From contig SVGM01000004.1 of NCBI GenBank assembly GCA_015056365.1, positions 117,783 through 181,782 of the forward strand: DNA of 64,000 nucleotides, in the 5' to 3' direction. The DNA is from Clostridiales bacterium (GTDB lineage: Bacteria > Bacillota > Clostridia > Christensenellales > Aristaeellaceae). Numbering within the stretch: the stretch's first letter is position 1; every line of letters begins with the position of its first letter. Below are positions 42,988-52,000 of this stretch, in pieces. Under the pieces are notes generated by a model that was not told where the DNA came from, did no database searches, and worked only from the letters and a program-made list of their open reading frames with translations. A program made the position numbers and the translations under genes.

Positions 42988-43734
42988 ATGTCCGGACATA
43001 GCAAATGGCATAACATTCAGGCCAAGAAGGGCAAGACCGACGCTGCTCGCGGCAAAATTTTCACCAAGATTGGCCGCGAAATCGCCATCGCCGTGCGTGA
43101 AGGCGGTAGCAATCCCGAAAGCAACTCCAAGTTGCGCGACGTCATCGCCAAGGCGAAGAGCAACAACATGCCCAACGACAACATCAAGCGTTCCATCATG
43201 AAGGCTTCCGGCGAGCTGGGCAATGTGGATTACGAAGAAATCACCTACGAAGGCTATGCCCCCGGCGGCGTGGCCGTGATCGTCGAAGCCATCACCGACA
43301 GCCGCAACCGTACCGCCAGCGACGTGCGTCACTGCTTTGCCAAGAACGACGGTTCTCTGGGCGTGACTGGCAGCGTGGGCTTCATGTTTGACAAGAAGGG
43401 CGTGCTGGTCATCGAGCGTACCGCCGATATGGACGAGGACGAAATGATGATGACCGTGCTGGATGCCGGTGCCGAAGACATGGAAGTGCAGGATGACGTT
43501 TTCGAAGTCACCACTGCCCCCAACGATTTCTCTGCCGTTCGTGAAGCGCTGGAGAAGCAGGGTATCACCTTCCTGAGCGCGGAAGTGCAGATGGTACCTC
43601 AGAATACCGTCGTTCCCGCTGACGAGGAAACCCTCGCCAAGATCCTCAAGATGCTGGATATGCTGGAGGAAAACGACGACGTGCAGAACGTGTGGCACAA
43701 CGCCGAACTGCCCGAGGAAGAGGAAGAAGACTGA
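42988..43734 (+). CDS. yebC: YebC/PmpR family protein
   Basis: A 248-residue member of the YebC/TACO1 family. Long annotated as a DNA-binding regulator, the family is now also tied to translation of proline-rich stretches on the ribosome. Visible are the near-universal start [21 protein letters not shown], the central [24 protein letters not shown] and the [19 protein letters not shown] segment. Length is normal. AAAGGCTG precedes the ATG. Confidence 0.96.
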   Translation: MSGHSKWHNIQAKKGKTDAARGKIFTKIGREIAIAVREGGSNPESNSKLRDVIAKAKSNNMPNDNIKRSIMKASGELGNVDYEEITYEGYAPGGVAVIVEAITDSRNRTASDVRHCFAKNDGSLGVTGSVGFMFDKKGVLVIERTADMDEDEMMMTVLDAGAEDMEVQDDVFEVTTAPNDFSAVREALEKQGITFLSAEVQMVPQNTVVPADEETLAKILKMLDMLEENDDVQNVWHNAELPEEEEED

Positions 43735-43761
43735 TTCCCCCGGGTGCAGAAATGCATATTC

Positions 43762-43804
43762 ACACCGCCGGAACGCCGCAATGGCGCGCCGGCGGTGTTT
43801 TTTA
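43762..43804 (+). terminator. Terminator of yebC
   Basis: CACCGCCGG / CCGGCGGTG outer arms, with inner CGCC / GGCG, followed by TTTTTTT. Confidence 0.9.
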
Positions 43805-43855
43805 TACCATAAAGCGACAGGAGCGAGATTGCAGCCCGCCGCTTTGATTGTTTTT

Positions 43856-44581
43856 TCAACAGACAGATTTCCGTGATAAATACTTTGCGACCGCACAGGC
43901 GACCAAATCCACCGTTCTATCCACAAATGCATGGTATTCCTCCGCCGTCATGGCGATATAGGCATACGCCCACGTGGACACCTCCGGCAGAACGCCCATT
44001 ACCTTCACCTTGCGGGGGATGGCATTCTTTGGTAGATAATCGATATAGTCCGGGAAGGATTTCAGCCCCATGATTTCCGTCAGGTAGCCGGAGGCGGGGT
44101 GCTGCTCCAGATACTCCCTGTCCAGCGTGTGGACGTCCCGCATCCGTTCTTTTGCAGGCAACAGCAGCTTGATGCTGTCCCATGTTGCGGGCAGGTCTGC
44201 TGCTTTTTCCCTCAGATGCGGCAGCGCCAGCACTCTCCCCCATGCCGCTTTGACCCTTTCTTCATCCCGGATGGTGCGTTGGAATTCCGCATCGGTGATC
44301 AAATGGGCGTAATACCCCAGCAAAAAGGATTCCTCCTGAGCAGAGGCGATCTGCCGCTTGTCCATATATTCCCGGACGAAACGGTCGCAATCGGCTGCAA
44401 CTTTCCGCCCGCCCGTCATCCAATGGGTCACTTCCCGGGGTGGGATAAAGGCAGTCCAGTCTTCGTTTTCCACATTACAGTCCGGCGCAATGCTGCCAAC
44501 GCAGAACTCATGCCTGCAAAGGGCGGGGATGCGCTCCAGTACACGGTCTGCAACCATCAGATGCGTTACCCATGTTGCCAT
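43856..44581 (-). CDS. Zinc-dependent phospholipase C-like protein
   Basis: A 241-residue protein resembling the zinc-dependent phospholipase C/S1-P1 nuclease fold. His and Asp residues sit where the zinc ligands are expected: TWVTHLMVADR at the start, CVGSIAPDCN, and LLGYYAHLITDAEF about residue 108. It has no signal peptide, unlike the secreted enzymes, so it belongs to the short cytoplasmic branch of unknown substrate. ATG 44581 is chosen for GGAGG; the longer frame to 44653 crosses the LCP terminator. It is downstream of the LCP gene with a terminator between them. Confidence 0.8.
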   Translation of the reverse strand: MATWVTHLMVADRVLERIPALCRHEFCVGSIAPDCNVENEDWTAFIPPREVTHWMTGGRKVAADCDRFVREYMDKRQIASAQEESFLLGYYAHLITDAEFQRTIRDEERVKAAWGRVLALPHLREKAADLPATWDSIKLLLPAKERMRDVHTLDREYLEQHPASGYLTEIMGLKSFPDYIDYLPKNAIPRKVKVMGVLPEVSTWAYAYIAMTAEEYHAFVDRTVDLVACAVAKYLSRKSVC

Positions 44582-44639
44582 TGCTTTTCCTCCGTTTTGC
44601 CGTACCCTTGCCACACAGGGGCATCCCTCTTTCGCATCA

Positions 44640-44684
44640 AAAAAAGCCGCCAACGCCCAATGAAATACTGCGGACGCCGGCGGT
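44640..44684 (-). terminator. Terminator of the LCP gene
   Basis: On the minus strand a 12-base stem (CCGCCGGCGTCC with GGGCGTTGGCGG, three G-U pairs) followed by TTTTTTT. Confidence 0.85.
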
Positions 44685-44688
44685 TGTT

Positions 44689-45630
44689 TTAGTTCTGTAC
44701 GGTAAACTCATCCGGCATGGACAAGCCGGGATTCAAAAACTCATAGAATGCTTTACGGGCGAACTCGAAATCCACCTGCCGGGTATCCATGCCTGCATAG
44801 GTAATGGGTTCCAGCGCCTCCACTGGGGGCATTTGCAGCCCCTCCGGCGTTACACCGCGGAGCTCGAAAGCATAATACAGCGCAGCCATCATATCCTGCA
44901 TGGACATATTGGTACCTACAATGCAGTCCAGCACAGCGTCCAGCAATTCCATGGCGCCGCCCAGATCCACTTCGGAATACTTGGAAGCAAGGGTTGACAG
45001 AACCGTTCGCATTCTGCGCATACGGCCGTTATCGCCGTCTCCGCCTACTTTACGGATACGCATATAGATAACCGCAGCGTGGCCGCTGAAAAGATAAGTG
45101 CCGCCCTTTCCCATGCTGGGGGTGGTGCTGTCGCGGCTGATCCTGTAGCGGTTGAGATAATCAGCCTCCGCATCAGTCACCGTGATGTACACGCCACCCA
45201 TAGCATCGATAATATCCTGCACATTATCCATATTGAAGATGATATACTTGTCCACCTTCACGCCAAAATGCGTAGAGATGGTGCGGCACATGGCATCCAT
45301 GCCGTAATTCTTGGCAATATAGGTAAAGCGGCCGATCTCGCCGTCCGGACGCTGCACCAGCATTTCCCGCGAGAAAGTGGTGAAGATCAATCGCTTAGCC
45401 TCGGTATCCATGGTAACCAGGATGGTTCCGTCCGTATTTCCAAGGCGGTCCATGGTGCCGTCCCAGCTATCCACGCAGGTCAGCAGATAGTGATGCTGGC
45501 CAGGCGCGGGTTCAGGCATGGTGTCATAATCCAGCGGATAGATCTCCCGAGGCTTAGCGGCCAGCGCAGGCACGCAGGACGTCAGTGTCAGACAAACCAG
45601 CAGCGCTGCAGCGATGAATCGTTTCAGCAT
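44689..45630 (-). CDS. LytR-CpsA-Psr (LCP) family protein
   Basis: A 313-residue LCP protein. The family transfers wall teichoic acid or other glycopolymers from lipid carriers to peptidoglycan outside the cell. Residues 1-25 are a secretion signal (KRFIAAALLVCLTLTSCVPALA) that contains an LTSC lipobox and also an AxA site, so it may be a lipoprotein or a cleaved secreted protein, unlike the usual anchored form. LCP features: TFSREMLVQRPDGEIG, NMDNVQDIIDAMGGV and SGHAAVIYMRIRKVGGD, ending in the Arg-rich NGRMRRMRTVL. ATG 45630 has AAAGGAG upstream. Confidence 0.92.
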   Translation of the reverse strand: MLKRFIAAALLVCLTLTSCVPALAAKPREIYPLDYDTMPEPAPGQHHYLLTCVDSWDGTMDRLGNTDGTILVTMDTEAKRLIFTTFSREMLVQRPDGEIGRFTYIAKNYGMDAMCRTISTHFGVKVDKYIIFNMDNVQDIIDAMGGVYITVTDAEADYLNRYRISRDSTTPSMGKGGTYLFSGHAAVIYMRIRKVGGDGDNGRMRRMRTVLSTLASKYSEVDLGGAMELLDAVLDCIVGTNMSMQDMMAALYYAFELRGVTPEGLQMPPVEALEPITYAGMDTRQVDFEFARKAFYEFLNPGLSMPDEFTVQN

Positions 45631-45761
45631 GGTCTGCTCCTTTCGTATCTGAGAAAATACATAGCCGCCAAACACCGGTTTCGGCGGCTATGTCATTATT
45701 TACGCTGCGAGGGTGGCAAACTCCTTCCGGAGGTGCACATTTGTGATATTTATTAACCCCT

Positions 45762-47633
45762 TCAGCGACAAAGCAGCTCCAGCAGCTTGTTGGAGCGGGC
45801 AAGGAAGGCTGTCACCTCATCTTTTTCCAGCGGACGGGTAGACATGCGGGCCAGATCGTATACTTGCGCAGCCATCATATCCCGCTTCTCGCCGTCTTCG
45901 GCGGCCAGCAGGCTCTTGACCACTGCATTCTCTGCATTCAGCACCAAGGTATACTTCTCAGGCAGCTTGAAATCCTGCCCGTAGATCTTGCCCATTTCAC
46001 TGAAACGGCGTCCCTGCTCGTCCTGCACCAGCATGCCGGGCAGGGTGGCGTCCTTGAGGGCGCTGACCTGCACGGTCAGATCGTCGTTGCCGGTAGCATG
46101 GGTGAACAGATCGGCTAGTTTCTTTTCATCCGCCTGATTCTTGAGCTTCTCATCCTCGGTCTGTTCCTTGGTGAAGGTGGCGGCGTCCGCATCCACGCGG
46201 GCAAAGCTCAGGCCTTCCACGCCGGCGGAGTATTCCACGAAGCTGACGAAGTTCAGATCGATCAGCGCGTCCATTACCACCACGTCGATACCTTCGGCGT
46301 CGTACTGGGCAATGCTGGCGCTCTGGCGGGTCGGATCACTGGTATAGATCACCTTCTTGCCCAGCTTGCCTTCGTTCTTGCTCAGGTATTCGCTCAGGGT
46401 CACATGGGCACCGGTGGTGGTCTTGTACAGCAGGGTATCCTTCACCTGCTCAAAGAACTTGTTGTCCCGCATGCAGCCGTACTTAACGAAAGGATGGATA
46501 TCCTCCCAGTAGGATTCGTACTTGTCACGTTCGGTGTTGAACAGGCCGGTGAGCTTGTCCGCCACCTTGCGGGTGATATAGGCAGACAGCTTCTTAACGT
46601 AGCCATCGTTCTGCAGGAAGCTGCGGCTCACGTTCAGGGGCAGGTCGGGGCAGTCGATGACGCCCTTGAGCAACATCAGGAATTCGGGGATGACCTCCTT
46701 GATGTTATCCGCTACGAACACCTGACCGCTGAACAGTTTGATCTCGCCCTCGCGGGTGCCGAAGTCGTTGGTCAGCTTGGGGAAATACAGGATGCCTTTC
46801 AGATTGAAGGGATAATCCACATTCAGATGAACGTAAAACAGCGGATCTTCGTAGGTATGGAACACATCACGATAAAACTGCTTATATTCCTCCTCGGTGC
46901 AATCCTTGGGCGCTTTCAGCCACAGGGCGGCATTGGGATTAATGCGTACAGGCTCCTTGACCTCAATGGCAGGAGCGGCTTCGCCCTCAGGCTGATTTAC
47001 GTCGGTGACCGGCGGTTCCTCCTTGACCACTTCCAGATATACAGGCGTGTTCATGAAGCCGCAATAGCGGTAAAGCACCTCACGGACGCGGTATTCCTGA
47101 GTGAACTCTTTTTCTTCCTCCGCAATATGAAGGATGATGTCCGTGCCACGCCGGGTACGGCTGCCCTCTGCCATGGTAAAGGCCATACCGTCCTCAGACA
47201 CCCAACGGACAGGCGCTGCGCCCTCGCTGCCGGACTGAGTCTCGATGGTCACCTGATCAGCTACCATAAAGGCAGAATAGAAGCCCAGGCCGAAATGACC
47301 GATAATGCCGCCCTTTTCGTCGCCTTCATAGTTCTTGAGGAACTCCTCTGCTCCGGAGAAAGCCACCTGGTTGATATATTTTTCCACTTCTTCGGCGGTC
47401 ATGCCGATGCCGTTATCGCTGAAACGGATCTCACCGGTCTTCTCGTCCACGGTAACGGTGACCTTATAGTCTTCCTCGCTGCCGGGGGCAAGCATCTTTT
47501 GCTTGGTAATGGCGTCGCAGCCATTGGACACCAGCTCGCGAATGAAGATATCCTTGTCAGAATACAGCCATCGCTTGATGATGGGCATGATATTCTGCGC
47601 ATGGATGGAAATGTTGCCTTGCTGAAGTGCCAT
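45762..47633 (-). CDS. htpG: Chaperone HtpG (Hsp90)
   Basis: A 623-residue bacterial Hsp90, an ATP-driven dimeric chaperone. The N-terminal ATPase (GHKL) domain shows FIRELVSNGCDAITK, SDNGIGMTAEEVE and the lid/GxxG region GLGFYSAFMVADQV. The middle domain holds the catalytic Arg in VSRSFLQNDGYVKKLS, and the C-terminal domain closes the dimer. ATG 47633 follows GGAGG; the longer frame is leader. A perfect CIRCE site upstream marks it as HrcA-controlled. Confidence 0.98.
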   Translation of the reverse strand: MALQQGNISIHAQNIMPIIKRWLYSDKDIFIRELVSNGCDAITKQKMLAPGSEEDYKVTVTVDEKTGEIRFSDNGIGMTAEEVEKYINQVAFSGAEEFLKNYEGDEKGGIIGHFGLGFYSAFMVADQVTIETQSGSEGAAPVRWVSEDGMAFTMAEGSRTRRGTDIILHIAEEEKEFTQEYRVREVLYRYCGFMNTPVYLEVVKEEPPVTDVNQPEGEAAPAIEVKEPVRINPNAALWLKAPKDCTEEEYKQFYRDVFHTYEDPLFYVHLNVDYPFNLKGILYFPKLTNDFGTREGEIKLFSGQVFVADNIKEVIPEFLMLLKGVIDCPDLPLNVSRSFLQNDGYVKKLSAYITRKVADKLTGLFNTERDKYESYWEDIHPFVKYGCMRDNKFFEQVKDTLLYKTTTGAHVTLSEYLSKNEGKLGKKVIYTSDPTRQSASIAQYDAEGIDVVVMDALIDLNFVSFVEYSAGVEGLSFARVDADAATFTKEQTEDEKLKNQADEKKLADLFTHATGNDDLTVQVSALKDATLPGMLVQDEQGRRFSEMGKIYGQDFKLPEKYTLVLNAENAVVKSLLAAEDGEKRDMMAAQVYDLARMSTRPLEKDEVTAFLARSNKLLELLCR

Positions 47634-47713
47634 GATGTAACCTCCTGAAAAGCCCGTAGGCCTTGATCGTATTTGCGGGGCACCGGGGAAAAAGTTCCAA
47701 CGCCTCATGGCCT

Positions 47714-47742
47714 ATTGTAGCAGAGAAAGGTTCGAAAAGCAA
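47714..47742 (-). promoter_or_regulatory. Promoter of htpG
   Basis: On the minus strand TTGCTT, a 17-base spacer and TACAAT. CIRCE lies just upstream of its -35 box rather than downstream. Confidence 0.6.
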
Positions 47743-47749
47743 ACAAAAA

Positions 47750-47776
47750 TTAGCACTCATTTGCGTCGAGTGCTAA
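47750..47776 (-). promoter_or_regulatory. CIRCE element (HrcA operator)
   Basis: TTAGCACTC, nine bases, GAGTGCTAA: an exact match to the CIRCE consensus bound by the heat-shock repressor HrcA. On the minus strand the dyad is followed by TTTTTG, so it may also terminate the M56 gene transcript. Confidence 0.95.
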
Positions 47777-47796
47777 TTTTGTGCTATTGGGCCTGG

Positions 47797-50499
47797 TCAG
47801 CCATTTCCATCCCCGGGCCCGGACAGATCCACCACTTCTCCCTCTGGGGAAGAAACACCGATGGTATAACGGCATTCGCCTGTGGAACGGATCACCAGAT
47901 TGAACCACCATTTGGGCGTGTTCTCCACATTAGGATCGACCAAGAAGCTGCCTCGGAGATAGTAGTTAGGCAGCTGCGTATAGCTCAAGCCATACTTATC
48001 GCACACCGCATGAACCGCGATCCTGCCAGCATCGGTGATGGTGAGATCCGTATCTTGCGGCGTTCCATAGGATATGGTTCCTCCGCTCATGAATTCTACA
48101 CCAAGTAGGTATTGCTGGTCGCCCTTCACAAAGATGAGCTGCTGCCTTGTTTCCTGCGGCACAGGGGTATTGGTGGGCAGAAGCGTGGGTGGCAGCGTGG
48201 CCAGTTCCGCAGAAGGCGTAGTCAGCTGCGTTAGATCGACCGCTTCCTTTTGCTGCCCTTTTGGCAGATTTACAGGGGCTATGTCCATAACCCGTCCGTC
48301 ATGATCGTTCACACATACCGTTACCAGCAGTTCCGTGTTTTCCGGCGCATAAACACAGTAGGCTCTATACCAGCCCATCTCAGGATAATGATCTGTCGTA
48401 CTGCACCGAATATTGGCTGTTTCCGTGCAAAAGATGACAGCCGCCGCTTGCAGCGCCACCTCTGAGGCTGCTTCTTGCGAAATTAAAGGTTCATTCCGGC
48501 GCAAGTAAGCCTCTTTGGTATGATACGGACTGGTAACACCGTAGCGATCGGTAATGTACTCATACTGATAGGTCGTCCTCTCACCATAGCGACTGCGCAT
48601 ATCACTTAACCCATCTGCGGACAGCTGGTCGGCTGCCACTGTCAATGTGGTGCAGAGGACTTGCTCATCCAGCGCCTCAACAGTCATGTGACCTCGATCG
48701 ATATCTTCAGTGGTCAACGACGTGGTGTTAAGCAAGCAGTCGCGCAGATTGCCGATGGCGTGACTGAAGAAGGTACCATCCCCAAACGCTGTACGCCGAT
48801 AATCAATAAAGCGAATCATGCGCATACTGCCAGGCTCAATGGTGAAACCAAACAACGCATCGCCGTTTTCATCGATGGTACGTCCCTGAGCATAACGAAT
48901 TTCTATGGTGTAGCGCTGATCGTCAACAACGACGCTGCTGATAGCTGGGTCTCCCAGGCAGTCATGTGCAAACTGGCGAATATAGGCATCCACAGGGTCG
49001 CGGATCAAGTCGTGTTCATAGGGAAAATCTTCGCTGGGCTGCGGATAGCACGTATTCCAGTACAGAGGGCGTCCTTCTTTATCAAAATACAATTCGAAAC
49101 CGTATCGGATCGTGGGACAGAATACGCGCCACTCATCTCCAAAGGAAGAAACGGTCAACTCATCAAACTGCCAGAAATCGCTGTACATGCTGCGAAGATA
49201 GGGCGTGTCCATCAGCTCTCTGGCATACGCCAGTGCTTCCTCGGGTGTGGTGATGCTGCGCATAGGCACGTACACATTCTCCGGCACACCCGGCGTAAAG
49301 GGTTCATCAAGGAAAAACCTGCGTGCAGCCTTCTGCATCTGGAGATCGTAGTCTTCTGCCGGCTTCTCAGCGGTAAAGAACGCCAATGTGGTCAGCAGCA
49401 CCAGCATAACCGCTACCACCGCCACCAGCCAGATCACTTTCTTTGGGCTGTTGATAATCGTCTTGACCCGCTGCTTGAGCCGTTTGCCGTTCATGGTCAT
49501 GCCGGTGGCCAACACGCTCATGCGGGGTGCGTTGCGCTTGGCGGCTGCCAGTACCAGCGTACCGGCATATGCCACCCGTTCTTCTTCGTTCATTTGCTCC
49601 GTCACCCGCTCATCACATGCCAGCTCACAGTCGGTGCGCACGCAGCGGGCAGCGATCCACACCAGCGGGTTGAACCAATGCACCACGCAGCACAGATTCC
49701 GAAGCGCCGCCCACCACGGGTCGCCAGCTTTCAGGTGGCAGATTTCATGGGTGAGCACCTGCGGCAGTTCATCCTCAGAAAGATTCAGGGGCAATGCGAT
49801 ATAGGGTTTCATCACGCCTACCAAACAGGCGCTGGGCAATGGATCCACATAATAGACCGGTATGGGTTTCACTTTGCGCTGGGCGCACAGGGACAGGTAT
49901 TGCTCCAGCTGTTCCCCCTCCAGCGAAGAAACCCGGTTGCGCTTCAGTTTATGCCGGAATCGTACATTCTGGGCGATCATGTACAAAAGCACACCGCCAT
50001 CTGCCGCCAGATAGGCAAAGAAAATCCACTTGCCCATCCAGCCATAGGAGGAGAAAACTGCCATGTCAAACACAAATGCGCTGAATGTGTACGGTTTTGG
50101 CTGCCCACTGCTCAGGCTGAGCGCTCCTTCTGCATTGCTGGTTTCTGCCTCCCGCATCTGGTAGGACAGGCCGATGAGCGTATCATGGGTACGTACACGA
50201 ATCTGATCCGCTACCGGTCGGGCAGCCTCATCGGTAGAAAATGTGGGACGCAGATCGTTCATCAGGGGATTGGGCAACGCCAGCGGCACCAGCAGACGAA
50301 TGGCTACCAGCAGCCATGCCATATACACCACCCGGTTGCCCAACTTGCCCCGCAAGAACTTGCGCACCAGCAGCAACAGCACAATGAGCAGGCTACCAAA
50401 CAGCGCAGCTTCCAGCAGGAAGTTGAATACCGTCATGGTACGGAAGGGCAAGCCCCGGTGCTCTTGAAAAAAGGTAAACAGTTGATTGCTCAGGTTCAT
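47797..50499 (-). CDS. M56 family (BlaR1-like) membrane metallopeptidase sensor
   Basis: A 900-residue membrane protease. Four helices are visible: three in the first 190 residues (FLLEAALFGSLLIVLLLLV; VVYMAWLLVAIRLLVPLAL; WIFFAYLAADGGVLLYMIA) and one about 365 (WLVAVVAVMLVLLTTLAFF). Between them the cytoplasmic zinc protease has LTHEICHLKAGDPWW about residue 247. In BlaR1 this domain triggers removal of the BlaI repressor. The remaining 520 residues are outside the cell and contain no penicillin-binding transpeptidase motifs, so it senses something else. It is downstream of the BlaI gene with a 37-base gap. Confidence 0.93.
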   Translation of the reverse strand: MNLSNQLFTFFQEHRGLPFRTMTVFNFLLEAALFGSLLIVLLLLVRKFLRGKLGNRVVYMAWLLVAIRLLVPLALPNPLMNDLRPTFSTDEAARPVADQIRVRTHDTLIGLSYQMREAETSNAEGALSLSSGQPKPYTFSAFVFDMAVFSSYGWMGKWIFFAYLAADGGVLLYMIAQNVRFRHKLKRNRVSSLEGEQLEQYLSLCAQRKVKPIPVYYVDPLPSACLVGVMKPYIALPLNLSEDELPQVLTHEICHLKAGDPWWAALRNLCCVVHWFNPLVWIAARCVRTDCELACDERVTEQMNEEERVAYAGTLVLAAAKRNAPRMSVLATGMTMNGKRLKQRVKTIINSPKKVIWLVAVVAVMLVLLTTLAFFTAEKPAEDYDLQMQKAARRFFLDEPFTPGVPENVYVPMRSITTPEEALAYARELMDTPYLRSMYSDFWQFDELTVSSFGDEWRVFCPTIRYGFELYFDKEGRPLYWNTCYPQPSEDFPYEHDLIRDPVDAYIRQFAHDCLGDPAISSVVVDDQRYTIEIRYAQGRTIDENGDALFGFTIEPGSMRMIRFIDYRRTAFGDGTFFSHAIGNLRDCLLNTTSLTTEDIDRGHMTVEALDEQVLCTTLTVAADQLSADGLSDMRSRYGERTTYQYEYITDRYGVTSPYHTKEAYLRRNEPLISQEAASEVALQAAAVIFCTETANIRCSTTDHYPEMGWYRAYCVYAPENTELLVTVCVNDHDGRVMDIAPVNLPKGQQKEAVDLTQLTTPSAELATLPPTLLPTNTPVPQETRQQLIFVKGDQQYLLGVEFMSGGTISYGTPQDTDLTITDAGRIAVHAVCDKYGLSYTQLPNYYLRGSFLVDPNVENTPKWWFNLVIRSTGECRYTIGVSSPEGEVVDLSGPGDGNG

Positions 50500-50536
50500 G
50501 GTTTCGCCTCCTTTGGCGTATTCCTCATCCGTATGT

Positions 50537-50911
50537 TCAGAATTTGGCTTTGCGAAGCATCTCCATCACTTCATCCAGTTCTTTTGAGGAGAGGGCTCCG
50601 TTTTCCACCAATCCACTCACCAATAGGGTGGCATTACCGCCGTATAAGTCACGCACCAACGAATGGGTCTGCTCACGAGCAAAGTCGGCTTTTTCCATCG
50701 CTGGGGCGTAGGTTTTCACCGGGCCGGATTCATCCACGGTGATGGTGCCTTTGGTTTCCATCCGTTTGAGCAGGGTGATGACCGTATATTTGCTCCAATG
50801 GGTTTCGCTTTCCAATGCCCGGGTCAGCTCCATCATGGTCTGGGGATGATGATCCCAAAGCCGGAGCATGATCTTCATCTCTGCATCGGTCAGGGCTGCT
50901 TTTACCCGCAT
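50537..50911 (-). CDS. BlaI/MecI/CopY family repressor
   Basis: A 124-residue winged-helix repressor. Visible are the helix-turn-helix TDAEMKIMLRLWDHHPQTMMEL, the recognition region WSKYTVITLLKRMETKGTITVDES and the C-terminal dimerisation helices (LLVSGLVENGALSSKELDEVMEML), where BlaR-type proteases cleave. The family represses resistance or stress genes and is inactivated when the M56 partner is activated. ATG 50911 (MRVKAAL) is seven bases after GGAGG; the ATG two codons earlier is too close to it. Two dyads of the BlaI type lie in its promoter. Confidence 0.94.
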   Translation of the reverse strand: MRVKAALTDAEMKIMLRLWDHHPQTMMELTRALESETHWSKYTVITLLKRMETKGTITVDESGPVKTYAPAMEKADFAREQTHSLVRDLYGGNATLLVSGLVENGALSSKELDEVMEMLRKAKF

Positions 50912-50938
50912 GGTCATTCCTCCTTTTGAATACTGTTG

Positions 50939-50987
50939 GACATTTGTCAACCACCCGCATTGTACATTTGTCCACCAGATCTGTCAA
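50939..50987 (-). promoter_or_regulatory. BlaI-type operators and promoter of the blaI-M56 operon
   Basis: On the minus strand TTGACA (50987-50982), a 17-base spacer and TACAAT (50964-50959). Two ACATTTGT dyads: TACATTTGTC (50963-50972) overlaps the spacer and -10 box, and GACATTTGTC (50939-50948) lies downstream, 24 bases apart centre to centre. Confidence 0.85.
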
Positions 50988-51045
50988 TAGATATAGCGTG
51001 TCGCAAATGTAACAAAATGGATTGTCGACACCGCAAAAGACACAG

Positions 51046-51081
51046 CAAAACCCCTGCGCCTTTGCTGACGCAGGGGTTTTG
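51046..51081 (-). terminator. Terminator of the lipoprotein gene
   Basis: CAAAACCCCTGCG / CGCAGGGGTTTTG perfect 13-base arms with a ten-base loop; both flanks carry T-runs inside the stem, so it can act in both directions. Confidence 0.85.
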
Positions 51082-51098
51082 CTGATGTAAAGGTTCTA

Positions 51099-51941
51099 TC
51101 AAATGGTTTTCAGCGTATCGCGGATCTTATCGAAGATATTCATGTAGTCTTCACGGAACTCACGGGGATACATGATCTCCACACCGTAAACCATGTTGTC
51201 GATGCAAACGTAATGAATACGTCCACCCAGACGAATCCCATTGACCAGCTCACCGGAATAGTTGGCATATACGCCCTTTTTGCCCATCAGATTGCGCGTA
51301 GCAGTCAAGCTGGGCTCCCATTCGGCAAAGTTAGTAGCACTGATGTCATTCAGGCGCGCTTTCACTTCTTTTTCCAGATCGTTCTGGTCATAGTTGGTGT
51401 TGACAGGAACAGCGGAGATGGTGATCACACACTGCTGATCGCCGTTCATCTGCTCCACAGGTTCAGAGACGATGTACACCTCGGTCAGCGATTCATCCAC
51501 GTTCCAGCCAACCGGCGCTTCAAAGGTCAATCCCAGCGAACCGGCCGTATAGGCCACGTAGGTGAAATTGATCGGCGGATGAGGCGTAGGCGTGGGCATA
51601 TCGACGGGATTGAGCGCGATGGGCGTGCTGCCGGCATAAGGATAGACGGTGGCTTCCGGCTCGGCAGCCATGCTGCTATCGTCCAGTTCCTCGGGAACCT
51701 GGTAGTTCTCCTCTGCCAGAGGATCCACCTCAGAATACTCAGGCTGCACGTCATAGGGATCGTCTTCGTAGGAATCATCCTGCACCGGCACCTCCGTGGG
51801 CACAGCGGTGGGAACAGGCAGACCGAGATTCTGCGTCACTTCGGGGAAAATGGTTTGGTTATTCGTTTCACCGCCTGAGCAGGCACTCAGCGTAACAGCG
51901 GCCATCAGCAGGCATAGCGCCAGTTTCCATTGACGTTTCAT
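51099..51941 (-). CDS. Predicted lipoprotein with PsbP/DUF1795-like domain
   Basis: A 280-residue lipoprotein. Residues 1-21 form a signal peptide ending in the lipobox LSAC, then a long acidic Pro/Glu/Asp linker (about 22-115, DDSYEDDPYD and others). The C-terminal 150 residues look like a PsbP-type fold: LGLTFEAPVGWNVDES, VYIVSEPVEQMNG, and YREFREDYMNIFDKIRDTL-like ending. No function is known. Last gene of the yhaM-dnaB run by position, 59 bases after yhaM, or possibly its own unit. Confidence 0.8.
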   Translation of the reverse strand: MKRQWKLALCLLMAAVTLSACSGGETNNQTIFPEVTQNLGLPVPTAVPTEVPVQDDSYEDDPYDVQPEYSEVDPLAEENYQVPEELDDSSMAAEPEATVYPYAGSTPIALNPVDMPTPTPHPPINFTYVAYTAGSLGLTFEAPVGWNVDESLTEVYIVSEPVEQMNGDQQCVITISAVPVNTNYDQNDLEKEVKARLNDISATNFAEWEPSLTATRNLMGKKGVYANYSGELVNGIRLGGRIHYVCIDNMVYGVEIMYPREFREDYMNIFDKIRDTLKTI

Positions 51942-52000
51942 CTTTCATCCCTCCCAAGAATGAGGTTATTGTAGCATTCCGGCGATTTCGCGTCAAGCGG

